A stretch of DNA of 64,000 nucleotides from Accumulibacter sp. (GCF_036625195.1 NZ_JAZKUG010000001.1:4092001-4156000); one strand, 5' to 3'. Shown: positions 7,708 to 18,128, numbered from the stretch's first letter. Notes: generated by a model not told the origin, from the letters alone. Numbers and translations are program-made.

Positions 7708-10700
7708 TGTCGCGCCACTTGCCGGCCGGCAAACAGCGCATCGAGTTCGTCGATCAGTCGCCGCGGCGGCCGTTCGACGTGCAGGCCGCGGCAGGCCGAG
7801 TCGCCACCACGCAGGAAGACGTACACCGCCGCGCCGACATGACGATCGTAGTCGTAGTCAGGCAGCCGCGCGCGCAGCAAGCGGTGCAGCGCAACGAGGT
7901 AGAGCACGTATTGCAGGTCGTAGCGGGCGTGCAGGATCGCTTCGCGCAGCGCTGCCGGGGTGTATGCGGCAGCCGCCGGTCCCAGCCAGTTCGATTTGTA
8001 ATCCACCACGTAATGGCGCCCCTGATGTTCGAAGACGAGATCGATGAAGCCCTTCAGCATGCCGTTGAGCTGGCCGGCCTGCAATGCCGGGCGCGGCGCG
8101 CCGGCAAGGGTGTGGCGGCAGACCAGCTGGTCGACCTGCAGCAGCTCGACCGCGTGCACCGGCAGCCAGAACTCCATCTCGGCGCGTGCCACCGCCAGCT
8201 CGCGCAGCCGCAGCGTCGTCGCCGCTACCGCCTCGCCGGCCGGCAATTCCCACGGCCGCGTCAGGAAACCCTGCAGCCAGGCCGAGAGCAGTCCGATCCA
8301 CTGCTCGCGGCCGCTCGTGCGGCAGCAGCGCGCCACCAGTTCGTGGCGCAGTGCGGCGTCGCCGGCAACCTGCGCGAAACCCTCGGCGGCACTCGCCTCG
8401 AGCAAGCCGTGGAGGAAGGTTCCGGCTTCGGCGCCGCGCGGAAACTCGTGCAGGGAAGCGGTGAGGACCGGCGCCGCCGCGGGCGCGGTGCCGAGGAGCC
8501 GTTCGCCCGTCTCCCGCGTCTCGCGCAGGATCTCCTCGGCGGCCGTCTCGGCCGCTGCCGGTGACGCCACGGCATCGTCGGCGGCGGCGATGCGCAGCGC
8601 GGAGTAGCTGGCGATCCACCAGTGCTCGCGCCACACCCGTGCCGACTCGCGGGCGCTGCCGACCTGGCGGCGACTCTCCGGCGTGCGGAAACGCTCATCG
8701 CTCGCCGCCGCCACCGGCACCAGCGCGATGTGCGGACAACCGGCGGCGAGCGCCTGCAGCCGCAGCGGCAGCTCGTCCGGCGCCAGTTCCTCGCCGCCGC
8801 CGAGCAGCTGGCCGAAGGCGCTCCGCTGCAGGCCGACGAGCGGCGCCACGCCCAGCCAGGTGAGATGCTGCGCCCGCGTCAGCGCGACGTAGAGCTTGCG
8901 CAGGTCCTCGGCCAGACGCTCGCGGTCGGCAAGGTCGACGATCACCGGGTCGCTGTTCAGCGACAGTTGCGGCCGACCAGCGGCATCATGCCACTTCAGC
9001 GGCGGCCTGCTGCGCGACGTGATCGCCCGGTAATTGCAGACGAAGGGCAGGAAGACGAGTGGATACTCGAGGCCCTTGGCCTTGTGTACCGTCACCACCT
9101 GCAGCAGTTCGGCGTCGCTTTCGAGGCGCAACTGCCGCGCATCACCGGCGGCGGCTGCCGCCGGCTGCCGCCGTTGCCCGGCGAGATGGCGAAGCAGCGC
9201 CTGCGGGCCATCGAGCAGGGCGCTCGCCTGCTGCAGCAGTTCGGCCAGATGCAGCAGGTTGGTCAGGATGCGTTCACCGCCCAGCGGCGGCTGCGCGCCT
9301 GGCGACGCGCCGGCAACGCGACCGAGCAGCCGGGCTGGCACCGAGAAATCGTGCAGCAACCGGCGCAGCATGGGCAACACACCCTGCCGCAGCCAGCACT
9401 CGCGATAACCGCGAAACTGGACGACGCGCGCCTCCCAGGCCGTTTCATCGTGCTGCAGGGCGTCGAGTTCGTGCCAGCCGAGCGCCAGCGTCGCCGTCGC
9501 CAGGGCGCTGCGCAGCAGGCGTGGATCATCCGGCTCGGCGACGGCGGCCAGCCAGTGCTGCAGCTCGCGGGCCTCGTCGCTGGCGAAGACGGAATCACGA
9601 TCCGAGAGGTACACGCTGCGCACGCCGCGCTGCAGCAGCGCGCTGCGGATGGCGTCGGCCTCGCCGCGGTTGTTGACCAGCACCGCCATGTCCGCCGGAC
9701 GCAGCGGCCGCAGACCGCCGGCGGCGACGAAGCCGGCGCGACCGGCCTGGCCGAGATTGAGCAGGTGGACGATCTCCTCGGCGCAGGCGACGGCCATCAG
9801 CGCGAGATATTCGGTCTTGCTCAGGCCCTTGTCACCTGCTGCCGGCAGGACGCCGGCGACGAGCGCCGGGAGCCTGGCGCCGTCGACCTGCAACGCGTCC
9901 GCACGTCCCTGCGCCTGCGCCGCCTCGAAAGGCAGCGGATTGCCCGCTGCGCTGCGAAAGCCGAAGGCGCCACTCCCCGCGCGGCGTTGCTCGGCGAAGG
10001 CGAAGCAGTGGTTGGTCGCCGCCACCATCTCCCGGCTGGCGCGAAAGTTCGTCAGCAGCGTGTAGATGCCGCCGCTGCAGGCGCCTCTGGCGGCCAGGTA
10101 GGTATGGATGTCGGCGCCACGAAACGCATAGATCGCCTGCTTCGGATCGCCGATCAGGATCAGCGCCGCTGGCGCAGAGTCGGGCGCCGGCCGATAGACG
10201 GCGTCGAAGATCCGGTACTGCACCGGGTCGGTGTCCTGGAACTCGTCGATCAGCGCCACCGGGAACTGCCGCCGGATCGCTGCCGCCAGCCGTTCACCGC
10301 CATCGCCCTGCAGTGCCGCCGCGAGCCGCGTCAGCAATTCGTTGAAGCCCATCTGCGCGCGTGCTTCCTGCTCGCCGGCGAAACGCTCCGCCACCCAGCG
10401 CGCGGCGTGGCAGAGCACCTCGTCCCGCGCCTGCGGCAGCGCCGCCAGTTCGTCCGCCAGCCCGGCGATCGCCAGCAACGCCGGATGCTCCGGCGGCGCG
10501 CCGGATTTCCAGGCATCGAGCAGCCCGGCCGGCGTCAGTCGCCGCCAGCCTGTCTTCAGATCCGGGCTGCCCACCGCGGCATCCTCGTGCCAGGCGCGCA
10601 GGGCTTCCAGCCATGGTCGGTAATGGCGGCCCTGCAGCTTGCGGCCGTCGACCAGCCGCTGCGCGACCGCCGCGTCGAGCAGATCCTGCAATTCGCCCAC

Positions 10701-11453
10701 CCAGCTCCGCCACGGCGCCTTGAGTTCGGCCAGCCGCTGCTGCCGTGCGCCGCGCGCACGTTCGAGGGTGAGCTGCGGTGTTGCGGCCTCGGGCAGCAGG
10801 GCGACGTCATCGGCGAGTCGCGCGACCACCGGTTGCAGCGCCTGCGGACCCGGCCACCACTGCCGCAGCTCGTCCGCCCCGGCAGCGTCGAGCGGTACGA
10901 TGAAGGAGCGCCAGTAGTCGCGTACGACTTCCGCCAGCAGCTCCTGCTGGTCGCTCTCCAGTGTCTGCGCGAAGAGGCTGTTGCTGGCAAACGCGTGCTC
11001 GCGCAGCATGCGGTTGCACCAGCCATGAATCGTCGATACCGCCGCATCGTCCATCGCCTCGGCCGCGAGCTGCAGCGTGCGGGCGCAGCCCGGCCACTGC
11101 TGCGGCGGGTACTCCGCGCGCAGCGCCTGCAAGGCGGCGTCGCCGTCGGCGTCGGCAGCTGTCGCCGGGTCGCTGCGGAAACAGGCGGCAGCAGCGGCAA
11201 GGCGGCGGCGGATGCGGTCTCGCAGTTCCTCGGTCGCCGCTTCGGTGAAGCTGACGACGAGGATCTCCGCCGGCGTCAGTGGCCGCATGCCTGAACCGCC
11301 GCTGCCATGGCCGAGAATCAGGCGCAGGTAGAGGGCAGCGATGGTGAAGGTCTTGCCGGTGCCGGCGCTCGCCTCGATCAGCCGCAGGCCGCTGAACGGC
11401 AGGCACAGCGGGTCGAGCACCTGGCGTGGCAGGACGCCATCGCCGCTCGCCAT
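7701..11453 (-). CDS. recB: RecBCD subunit RecB (exodeoxyribonuclease V beta)
   Basis: 1250 aa from the ATG at 11453; a GTG at 11465 overlapping the recC stop is an alternative. RecB carries the 3'-5' SF1A helicase and the only nuclease domain of RecBCD. Walker A EASAGTGKTF is at residues 27-36, the helicase DEFQDTD motif near 405, and ATP-binding LLTNFRAS further on. The C-terminal nuclease motif VDYKSNWL near residue 1150 supplies the catalytic Asp and Lys. Its length is close to E. coli RecB (1180). The order recC-recB-recD lacks the ptrA gene seen in enterobacteria. The antisense strand holds an 890-codon open frame, a product of GC bias. Confidence 0.95.
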   Translation of the reverse strand: MASGDGVLPRQVLDPLCLPFSGLRLIEASAGTGKTFTIAALYLRLILGHGSGGSGMRPLTPAEILVVSFTEAATEELRDRIRRRLAAAAACFRSDPATAADADGDAALQALRAEYPPQQWPGCARTLQLAAEAMDDAAVSTIHGWCNRMLREHAFASNSLFAQTLESDQQELLAEVVRDYWRSFIVPLDAAGADELRQWWPGPQALQPVVARLADDVALLPEAATPQLTLERARGARQQRLAELKAPWRSWVGELQDLLDAAVAQRLVDGRKLQGRHYRPWLEALRAWHEDAAVGSPDLKTGWRRLTPAGLLDAWKSGAPPEHPALLAIAGLADELAALPQARDEVLCHAARWVAERFAGEQEARAQMGFNELLTRLAAALQGDGGERLAAAIRRQFPVALIDEFQDTDPVQYRIFDAVYRPAPDSAPAALILIGDPKQAIYAFRGADIHTYLAARGACSGGIYTLLTNFRASREMVAATNHCFAFAEQRRAGSGAFGFRSAAGNPLPFEAAQAQGRADALQVDGARLPALVAGVLPAAGDKGLSKTEYLALMAVACAEEIVHLLNLGQAGRAGFVAAGGLRPLRPADMAVLVNNRGEADAIRSALLQRGVRSVYLSDRDSVFASDEARELQHWLAAVAEPDDPRLLRSALATATLALGWHELDALQHDETAWEARVVQFRGYRECWLRQGVLPMLRRLLHDFSVPARLLGRVAGASPGAQPPLGGERILTNLLHLAELLQQASALLDGPQALLRHLAGQRRQPAAAAAGDARQLRLESDAELLQVVTVHKAKGLEYPLVFLPFVCNYRAITSRSRPPLKWHDAAGRPQLSLNSDPVIVDLADRERLAEDLRKLYVALTRAQHLTWLGVAPLVGLQRSAFGQLLGGGEELAPDELPLRLQALAAGCPHIALVPVAAASDERFRTPESRRQVGSARESARVWREHWWIASYSALRIAAADDAVASPAAAETAAEEILRETRETGERLLGTAPAAAPVLTASLHEFPRGAEAGTFLHGLLEASAAEGFAQVAGDAALRHELVARCCRTSGREQWIGLLSAWLQGFLTRPWELPAGEAVAATTLRLRELAVARAEMEFWLPVHAVELLQVDQLVCRHTLAGAPRPALQAGQLNGMLKGFIDLVFEHQGRHYVVDYKSNWLGPAAAAYTPAALREAILHARYDLQYVLYLVALHRLLRARLPDYDYDRHVGAAVYVFLRGGDSACRGLHVERPPRRLIDELDALFAGRQVARQC

Positions 11454-11461
11454 GGCGCCGC

Positions 11462-14400
11462 TCACGCCGCTTCTCCGGCGGCGACCGGCCGACGGCCGGG
11501 CCGCGGATCGGCCGCCGTCAGCGCCGCGTGCAGCGGCCGCAACAGGCGCTCGGCGAGGACGAAGAACTCGCCGCCAGCGGTCAGGAGCCGGAAGTCCGGA
11601 TAGACGCGGCGCAGGCAAGGGTCCCGGTCGACCTCGCCCGACTGTTGCTCGCCGCCGTCGTACACCTTCCGCGCATCCTCCTCGCTGCCCGCGTGCAGCC
11701 AGGAAAAGGCCGCTCGCACCGCCAGCGGCAACGGCCGACGCATGCCGTCGTGCCAGGCAACCAGCATCTGCTGCAGAAGGGCCGCCGCCGCGTCCGGCGG
11801 CAACGGGGCGAGCTCGATGTCGCACTGCTTGCCGACCAGCAGCGTCGTCAGTGGCCCGACCGCGATCTGCATTCCCAGGTGCCGCAGCCAGTGCCGGAGT
11901 ACGGCGTCGCCACGAACCCGTTGGCCATCCATCAGTTCGCGGCTGTCGACGACGACTTGGCCGAGGTGGTCGGCGCCGTCACTGCGCACGCCGCCGAGCC
12001 AGTCGGCAATCTGCAGTGGCTGGTCGGCGATCGCCACCTCCAGGCAGAGTTCGTGTTCACCAGCCACCGCCAGCGGCCAGCGCGCGAGGGCCTGCCGATA
12101 GCGCGCGAAAAGCTCGTCGAGTGGTGCCAGCAGTTCGTCGCCCAGCGCCTCGCCGAAGGCGCCGGCCGGCAACGCACCGCGGCGGTCGATGGCGCCGAGC
12201 CGGGCACGGCCGGCGGCGCCGATGTCCTCGCCACGCTGCAGCGCCGCGAGCTCGGCGGCGATCAGCTCGTCCTGCAACTGCCAGCGAGCGAGTGCCTCGA
12301 CGACGAACGGCTCCTGGTCTTCGCCGACCGGGTCGTCGGCGGCGAAGACGACGCCGAGACGCTGGCGGAGGAAGGATCGCACCGGATGCGCGAGAAAATC
12401 GGCCAGTTCGCGCAGCGACAGCGCTTCGTCGCGCACCAGCGGCGGCAACGGAACGTCGTTCCCGGGCCAGCGCCGATCACCCGACGGGCCCGCGTCCGCC
12501 AGCCATTCGCGCGCATAGGTGAACAGGCCGGTCGCCGCCGCCGGCGCCGGAAAGTACTCGGCACTGAATGGCTGCAGGCGATGCTCGACGGTCAGCGCGG
12601 CGAGCAACGCAGCGCCCGGCCCGGCGGCATCGGCATGCGCCGCGTCGGCCGCGCTGTCGGCGACCAGCCGCCAGCCGGCGGCGAGATGGTCGCGCAACTG
12701 GCCGACGAGTACCGACGGCGGTCGCGGACGGTTGTCGTTGATGCTGCGGCCGACCCACGAGATGTGCAGGTGTTCGCGCGCCGACAACAGGGCTTCGAGA
12801 AAGAGATAGCGATCGTCTTCGCGCCGCGACCGGTCGCCGGGGCGGTGATCGCCCGCCATGAGGTCGAAATCGGTCGCCGCCCGGCTGCGCGGATAGTCGC
12901 CATCGTTCATGCCGAGCAGGCAGACGCGCCGAAACGGGATGGCGCGCATCGGCATCAGCGTGGCGAAGGTGATCGCGCCGGCAAAGAAGCGCTGCGTCAA
13001 CCCGCCTGCATCGAGGCTGGCGAGCCAGTGCGCACCCACCACCGACAGCGGCAGATCGGCGCTCAGCGCGGCGGCGTCGCACGCTTCCTGCCAGCGCTGC
13101 AGCGCGCCCTCGAGCTGCAGCAGGGTGAAGGCGTCGGCATCGTCGTCGGCAGCGAAGAAATCGGCCAGCAGTTGGCGCAGGCGGACACACCAGGTGGCGG
13201 CCGGCGCCGCGCTGCGCAGCATCCGCCAGGACGCCTGCAGCCGCTCGATCAGTTGCAGCAGCGGCCCGAGCGTCGCGGCGTCGATCCCGCCGATCTCGTC
13301 GTAGGGCTCGATCCCCTGCCAGGCGCCGGCGTCGGCACCGACGGCGTAACCGAGCAGCATGCGGCGGCAGCCGAACAGCCAGCTGTTCGCCGCCGCCTCT
13401 GCCGCCGGCCGCGGCAGGCCGAAGCTCGCCCGGTGCTCGGCGTGCAGGCCCCAGCGGATGCCAGCGCCACGAATCCAGCGATGCAGCAGCGGCAGGTCTT
13501 CCTCGGCGATCGCGAAGCGGCGCCGCAGCGCAGGCACCTCGAGCAGATCGAGGACGTCGCTCGCCGCCAGTCGCGACTGCGGCAGCGCCAGCAGCTTCTC
13601 GAGCGCCTGCAGCAACGGGTCGCACTGTCGCCGGCTCTGGTCGACGACGGCAAAAGGCAGGTAACGCGGATCATCGGCCGACAGCAGGCCGAAGACCGCC
13701 TGCACGTGCGCCGCGTAGGCACCGATGTCGGGCACCATGACGATGATGTCCTGCGGCCGCAGGCTCGGGTCGGCGTTGCAGGCGGCGACGAGCTGATCGT
13801 GCAGGATCTCGACTTCGCGCTGCGCGCTGTGCGCGACGTGGAAGCGCAGCGACGCGTCCTGTCGCGGATCGACCGCCGGCCAGCAGGCGCGCGTCTCGTG
13901 CAGCGGCCGCAGGTCGAGGATGTCGTCCTGCAGCTGTTGCAGCAGGCTGGCCGTGCCGCAGGTCGCGAAGAGGTCGATGCGCTGTTGGGTCGGCAGCCAG
14001 CCCCCGCCCGGCCGCTGCGCCGACTGCCCGTCGCACTCGTCGAGCAGGTCGATGAAGTCGCGCCCCTGCTTGCCCCAGGCCGCCAGCAAGGGCTGCGCAT
14101 GCGCGTGCAGCAGCTCCGGCGGCAGTTCGCCGGGCATTCCCGGCCGCCTCGGCTGGCGGCCGCTGCTGCGCCGGAGCAGGTCGCGATCGGCGACGATGTC
14201 GGACCAGTGATGCCGGCACGGGTTGTGCACGCAGATCAGGATCTGCGTCCACCGCGCCAGCACGGCGAGCACTTCGAGCGCCTGCTGCGGCAGGCTCGAA
14301 ATACCGAAGACCAGCAGCCGGCGTGGCAATCCGTCCGGCTGGCCGGACGCTGGCCACTGCCGTGCGCGCGCGATGAAGGCGGCATGGACTGCTGCGCGAC

Positions 14401-15046
14401 TGGCCATCGCTGTCGCCGCGGACGCCGCTCCGCCGGCCACCACGTCAGCCAGAAGCGCGCGCCACAGCGCCGCCTGCCAGCGCTGCTCGGCCGGCAGCGG
14501 CCGGCTGTTGCCGCGACCGTCGGACAACAGGTCGCTGCCCGCTGCCCAGGCGGCGAGCCAGTCGGCCCGATAGACCTGATACTGGTCGAAGAGGTCGGCC
14601 AGGCGCTCGGCCAGCTGGAAACACTTGCGCTGCTCCTCATCGTGCGCGAGAAAGGCGCGCAGCGGTCCGTACTCCGGCCAGCTGCCGACTTCCGGCAACA
14701 GGCGCAACAGGCGCCAGAGCAACCGATCCTTGTCGAAGGGTGAGGATGCGGGCACCGCCTCGCGCCCGAGCAGCGCGCGATAGGCCTGCCAGAGGAAACG
14801 GGCCGGCAACGACACCTCGATCCCTGCCGCGATGCCACAACCGCCTGCTTCGCCGCCGGCACCCGCAGCATCGGCGGCAAGCGCCATCTTCAGCCACTGC
14901 GCGATGCCGTTGCTGTGCACGAGGATGAGCTCATCGTCGAGCGGCGGCAGCGGGTGCCGCTTGATCCAGGCAACCACCAGATCGCGCAGGATCTCGGGCT
15001 GGTTGCTGTGCACGACGATCAGGCCGGGTTCAGGAAGGGAAGGCAA
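11462..15046 (-). CDS. recC: RecBCD subunit RecC (exodeoxyribonuclease V gamma)
   Basis: 1194 aa. RecC is the Chi-recognition and scaffold subunit, a dead helicase/nuclease fold. The N-terminus GLIVVHSNQPEIL matches the VYHSN start region of RecC, and LVHSNGIAQWLK follows. The start appears to be TTG (15044-15046) with GGAG about ten bases upstream; no ATG lies nearby. The gene is followed within a few bases by recB and preceded by yaaA, so yaaA-recC-recB-recD may be one transcription unit. No LexA-like box is visible upstream. Confidence 0.93.
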   Translation of the reverse strand: MPSLPEPGLIVVHSNQPEILRDLVVAWIKRHPLPPLDDELILVHSNGIAQWLKMALAADAAGAGGEAGGCGIAAGIEVSLPARFLWQAYRALLGREAVPASSPFDKDRLLWRLLRLLPEVGSWPEYGPLRAFLAHDEEQRKCFQLAERLADLFDQYQVYRADWLAAWAAGSDLLSDGRGNSRPLPAEQRWQAALWRALLADVVAGGAASAATAMASRAAVHAAFIARARQWPASGQPDGLPRRLLVFGISSLPQQALEVLAVLARWTQILICVHNPCRHHWSDIVADRDLLRRSSGRQPRRPGMPGELPPELLHAHAQPLLAAWGKQGRDFIDLLDECDGQSAQRPGGGWLPTQQRIDLFATCGTASLLQQLQDDILDLRPLHETRACWPAVDPRQDASLRFHVAHSAQREVEILHDQLVAACNADPSLRPQDIIVMVPDIGAYAAHVQAVFGLLSADDPRYLPFAVVDQSRRQCDPLLQALEKLLALPQSRLAASDVLDLLEVPALRRRFAIAEEDLPLLHRWIRGAGIRWGLHAEHRASFGLPRPAAEAAANSWLFGCRRMLLGYAVGADAGAWQGIEPYDEIGGIDAATLGPLLQLIERLQASWRMLRSAAPAATWCVRLRQLLADFFAADDDADAFTLLQLEGALQRWQEACDAAALSADLPLSVVGAHWLASLDAGGLTQRFFAGAITFATLMPMRAIPFRRVCLLGMNDGDYPRSRAATDFDLMAGDHRPGDRSRREDDRYLFLEALLSAREHLHISWVGRSINDNRPRPPSVLVGQLRDHLAAGWRLVADSAADAAHADAAGPGAALLAALTVEHRLQPFSAEYFPAPAAATGLFTYAREWLADAGPSGDRRWPGNDVPLPPLVRDEALSLRELADFLAHPVRSFLRQRLGVVFAADDPVGEDQEPFVVEALARWQLQDELIAAELAALQRGEDIGAAGRARLGAIDRRGALPAGAFGEALGDELLAPLDELFARYRQALARWPLAVAGEHELCLEVAIADQPLQIADWLGGVRSDGADHLGQVVVDSRELMDGQRVRGDAVLRHWLRHLGMQIAVGPLTTLLVGKQCDIELAPLPPDAAAALLQQMLVAWHDGMRRPLPLAVRAAFSWLHAGSEEDARKVYDGGEQQSGEVDRDPCLRRVYPDFRLLTAGGEFFVLAERLLRPLHAALTAADPRPGRRPVAAGEAA

Positions 15047-15142
15047 CGGGGTCTTCTCCGGGCAACGGGCAGGCGGCGGGCGACCAGGCGACGGTGACCG
15101 GGAAGCCGGTCATGCCGCCACGCCACGCGTCGTGCGGCCGAC

Positions 15143-15913
15143 TCAACGACGGCGACGGAACAGCAGGACGCCGGGCGTGGCGCCGGGTCCAGCATAGGCG
15201 TAACCGTCGCTGTCGAAATCCTCGAGCGCGGCGACCTCCGACAGCCGGTTGACGATCACGAAACGCGCCATCAGGCCGCGCGCGCGCTTGGCAAAGAAGC
15301 TGACGACGCGGAAGCGGCCGCCGCTCCAGTCCTCGAACACCGGCTGCACGACGGGAACCGACAGCCGCTGCGGCAACAGCGCCCGGAAGTACTCCTCCGA
15401 CGCCAGGTTGAGCAGGACACTCGCCGCCGCCGCGCGTACGGCGTCTTCGACTGCGGCAGTGATGCGCTCGCCCCAGAACGCGTACAGATCACGGCCACGC
15501 TCATTGAGCAGTCGGCTGCCCATCTCCAACCGGTAGGGCTGCATCAGGTCGAGGGGTCGCAGCACACCGTACAGCCCAGACAGGATGCGCAGTCTCGCCT
15601 GCGCGAAGTGCAGATCGTCGGCGGACAGCGAAGCGGCGTCGAGCCCGTCGTAGACGTCGCCGTTGAATGCCAGGACGGCCTGCTTGGCGTTCGCCGGCGT
15701 GAACGGCCGTGCCCACTCGGCGTAGCGTGTGGCATTGAGCACCGCCAGCTGGTCGCTGATCTTCATCAGGCTGGCGAGCTCCGCCGGCGACAGGCGGCGC
15801 AGGCGGTCGACGAGGATCTGCGCGTGCTCGAGCAGGAGCGGCTGCGAGCATTCGGCAACCGTCGGCGGAGTCCGATGGTCGAGTGTCTTGGCGGGCGAGA
15901 GAACGAGGATCAT
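15143..15913 (-). CDS. yaaA: Peroxide stress protein YaaA (DUF328)
   Basis: 256 aa, the usual family length. YaaA is a cytoplasmic protein that lowers free intracellular iron and DNA damage under hydrogen peroxide stress; it has a helix-hairpin-helix-like DNA-binding fold. The N-terminus MILVLSPAKTLD is diagnostic, and FNGDVYDGLDA, LSGLYGVLRPLDLMQPYRLEM and NLASEEYF match conserved blocks. It lies upstream of the recCBD genes on the same strand with 96 bases between. The region upstream (15914-16064) is a divergent promoter zone shared with the Gcr-family gene and is AT-richer (TAATAT, TGTAAT), but I cannot assign hexamers confidently. Confidence 0.92.
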   Translation of the reverse strand: MILVLSPAKTLDHRTPPTVAECSQPLLLEHAQILVDRLRRLSPAELASLMKISDQLAVLNATRYAEWARPFTPANAKQAVLAFNGDVYDGLDAASLSADDLHFAQARLRILSGLYGVLRPLDLMQPYRLEMGSRLLNERGRDLYAFWGERITAAVEDAVRAAAASVLLNLASEEYFRALLPQRLSVPVVQPVFEDWSGGRFRVVSFFAKRARGLMARFVIVNRLSEVAALEDFDSDGYAYAGPGATPGVLLFRRRR

Positions 15914-16064
15914 CGGCTGTCTCCGGAAGGTGGCGGGATGACGGTCTGCGCATTCTGCTAATATCGGCGATTGTAATCGACGCCGCGCCACAGCCGCCGG
16001 CGCTGCCTCCCCGCTGCCGACGGGCCCGGCAGGCGTCGCACGAAACAGAAGAACGAAGCCGTCC

Positions 16065-18053
16065 ATGGAAGAAATCCTCAGTCGTCTTGCGCTGCCGGAC
16101 AGCGATCTGCCCGAGCTGCTCGCCGAACTCGTTGCCCAGCTGCGCCCGGATGATGCCGCCGATTCCGAGTCGGCACCACGCAATCTGCAGGCGCTCTGCC
16201 ACATCCTGAACACCCGCCCGGAGCTGCGCCACGCCTTGCGCAACGGCCTGACGAAACTGGCGCAGACCTACCGCCACGGTGAGCTGTACACGTCGACCGG
16301 CATCCTGCCGAATACCGGCTTCGTCGCCGAAACCCTGCACCGCATCGGCCACAAGCTGCTGCCCGAGGTGCTCGATCCCGACCTGCTGCGCAGCGTCCTG
16401 CGCCGCGCCTTCGACCGACCCGGCGATCGCCGCTGGGTGATCGGCGCCGGTGAGCAGGCTTGGATCGAGCTGCTGATGGCGATCCGCTTCGACGAGGGCG
16501 AACCGGCGGCGAGCGTGCCGCCATCGGTCGTTCAGCTTCTCCACTCGCTGCGCGTGCTGTCGCACTGGATCGCCGCCTGCGGCATGGAGCCGGAGCTGCT
16601 GCGGCTCGAGCGCTCGCTCGAGACCCACGAATCGCCGTTCACCGAGCAGAACCGCGAGATGAGCGCGTACATCACGGCCTGTGCGGAGAACTGGGGCAGG
16701 CCGCCCGCCGCCGACACCGACGACCGCCAACTGCGGGTCCTCTTCAGCCAGTGCCTGGAGGTGATCGAGAAAGTCCGCCGCACGGCCGCCCGCAACGGCA
16801 CCAGCATCCGTCTCACCTACCACCTGCAGCGGCTGCGGCAACTGCTGCGGCGCTGCGAACAACTGCTCGACATCCTCGCCGCACTGCAGGCCGACCCGCG
16901 CGGCAGCGCCGCCTACCCGGCGATCGTCACGCTGTTCGTCCAGCTGGTGCGCGAGGAATGCCTGCGCAACAACCTGCCGCGGCACTGGCGCCAGAATACC
17001 GAGATCCTCGCCCTGCGGGTGACCGAGAATGCCAGCCACCATGGCGAACACTACATCACCGAGACGCGCTCGGAGTACTGGCAGATGTGCCGCTCGGCGA
17101 TGATCGGCGGTTTCGTCATCGCCTTCATGGCCTGCCTGAAGATCCTGCTGAGCAAGGCGGAGATGCCGCCACTCACCGGCGCCATCACCTACTGCCTGGA
17201 CTACGGTCTCGGCTTCTGCCTGATCCACATCCTTGGCGGAACGGTCGCCACCAAGCAGCCGGCGATGACGGCCAACGCCATCGCCGCCAGCATCAGCGAG
17301 GCGGGCGGCCGGCTGCGCGACGTCGAGGGGCTGACCAACCTGATCGCCCGCACCTGTCGCAGCCAGATCGTCGCCATCCTGGGCAACGTCGGCGTCGCGA
17401 TTCCGCTGGCAGCACTGCTCACCCTGGCGATCTTCGCCGTCAGTGGCGAGCACTTCACCAGCGAGGAAAAGGCGGTGCACCTGCTCGCGGAGCAGAGCCC
17501 GATCCACAGCGGTGTGGTCTTCTATGCCGCCATCGCCGGCCTCTGGCTGTTCGTCTCCGGGCTGCTCAGTGGCTATTACGACAACTATGCCGCCTACAAC
17601 AGGATTCCCGAACGCATCCTGCAGCTCCGCTGGCCACGCCGCCTGTTCGGCGAGGCACGCATGCAGCACGTTGCCGCCTACATCGGCGACAACCTCGGCG
17701 CCCTCGCCGGCAACCTGCTCTTCGGCTTCCTGCTCGGCGGTACGACGCTGCTCGGGGTGCTGCTCGGCCTGCCGTTGGACATCCGTCACGTCGCCTTCTC
17801 TTCAGCTTTCGTCGGCATCGCTTTCGTCGATCTGGGATACTCGCCGGATGCCTCGCTCTTCCTCTGGGCCGTTCTCGGCGTCGCCACGATCGGCGTCATC
17901 AACCTGACGGTGAGCTTCGCGCTGGCGCTCAACGTCGCGCTGCGTGCGCGCCAGGTCGCCGAGCCGGCGTGGCGCAGTCTGGCGCGGGCAGTGCTGGCAC
18001 ACCTCGTTCGCCGGCCCGGCGACTTTTTCCTGCCGCCGCGACGACCGGACTGA
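16065..18053 (+). CDS. Gcr-family ('site-specific recombinase', PF10136) membrane protein
   Basis: 662 aa. The protein matches the betaproteobacterial family labelled site-specific recombinase, but the sequence argues against that function. After a soluble helical N-terminal half (about 1-340) there are five or more hydrophobic segments: MIGGFVIAFMACLKILL, LGFCLIHILGG, NVGVAIPLAALLTLAIFAV, YAAIAGLWLFVSGLLSGYY, NLLFGFLLGGTTLLGVLLG and AVLGVATIGVINLTVSFALA. I see no tyrosine- or serine-recombinase signature. It is most likely an inner-membrane protein of unknown role. It is a single gene facing away from yaaA. Confidence 0.85.
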   Translation: MEEILSRLALPDSDLPELLAELVAQLRPDDAADSESAPRNLQALCHILNTRPELRHALRNGLTKLAQTYRHGELYTSTGILPNTGFVAETLHRIGHKLLPEVLDPDLLRSVLRRAFDRPGDRRWVIGAGEQAWIELLMAIRFDEGEPAASVPPSVVQLLHSLRVLSHWIAACGMEPELLRLERSLETHESPFTEQNREMSAYITACAENWGRPPAADTDDRQLRVLFSQCLEVIEKVRRTAARNGTSIRLTYHLQRLRQLLRRCEQLLDILAALQADPRGSAAYPAIVTLFVQLVREECLRNNLPRHWRQNTEILALRVTENASHHGEHYITETRSEYWQMCRSAMIGGFVIAFMACLKILLSKAEMPPLTGAITYCLDYGLGFCLIHILGGTVATKQPAMTANAIAASISEAGGRLRDVEGLTNLIARTCRSQIVAILGNVGVAIPLAALLTLAIFAVSGEHFTSEEKAVHLLAEQSPIHSGVVFYAAIAGLWLFVSGLLSGYYDNYAAYNRIPERILQLRWPRRLFGEARMQHVAAYIGDNLGALAGNLLFGFLLGGTTLLGVLLGLPLDIRHVAFSSAFVGIAFVDLGYSPDASLFLWAVLGVATIGVINLTVSFALALNVALRARQVAEPAWRSLARAVLAHLVRRPGDFFLPPRRPD

Positions 18054-18128
18054 TCCGTCGCTCCGGCAGGAACGAAAGCCTTTCGCCGGCAGGACGCGGC
18101 ATATTGGCCGGCGAAGCATGCATTCGCC

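Noticed and set aside
8622..11294. 890-codon open frame on the plus strand opposite recB
   Set aside because: It is an antisense shadow of recB caused by high GC; the composition (Arg/Gln/His-rich) matches no family, and the recB motifs are unambiguous.
11426..14743. 1105-codon open frame on the plus strand opposite recC
   Set aside because: Antisense shadow of recC with low-complexity Arg/Gln/Ala content and no credible ribosome-binding site.
15501..17789. 762-codon minus-strand frame across yaaA and the Gcr-family gene
   Set aside because: It reads through the coding strands of two clear genes in the wrong frame and direction; no recognisable domain.
16065..18053. Integrase or phage remnant suggested by the 'site-specific recombinase' family name
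   Set aside because: No attachment sites, phage genes or recombinase catalytic motifs; the protein is a multi-pass membrane protein.
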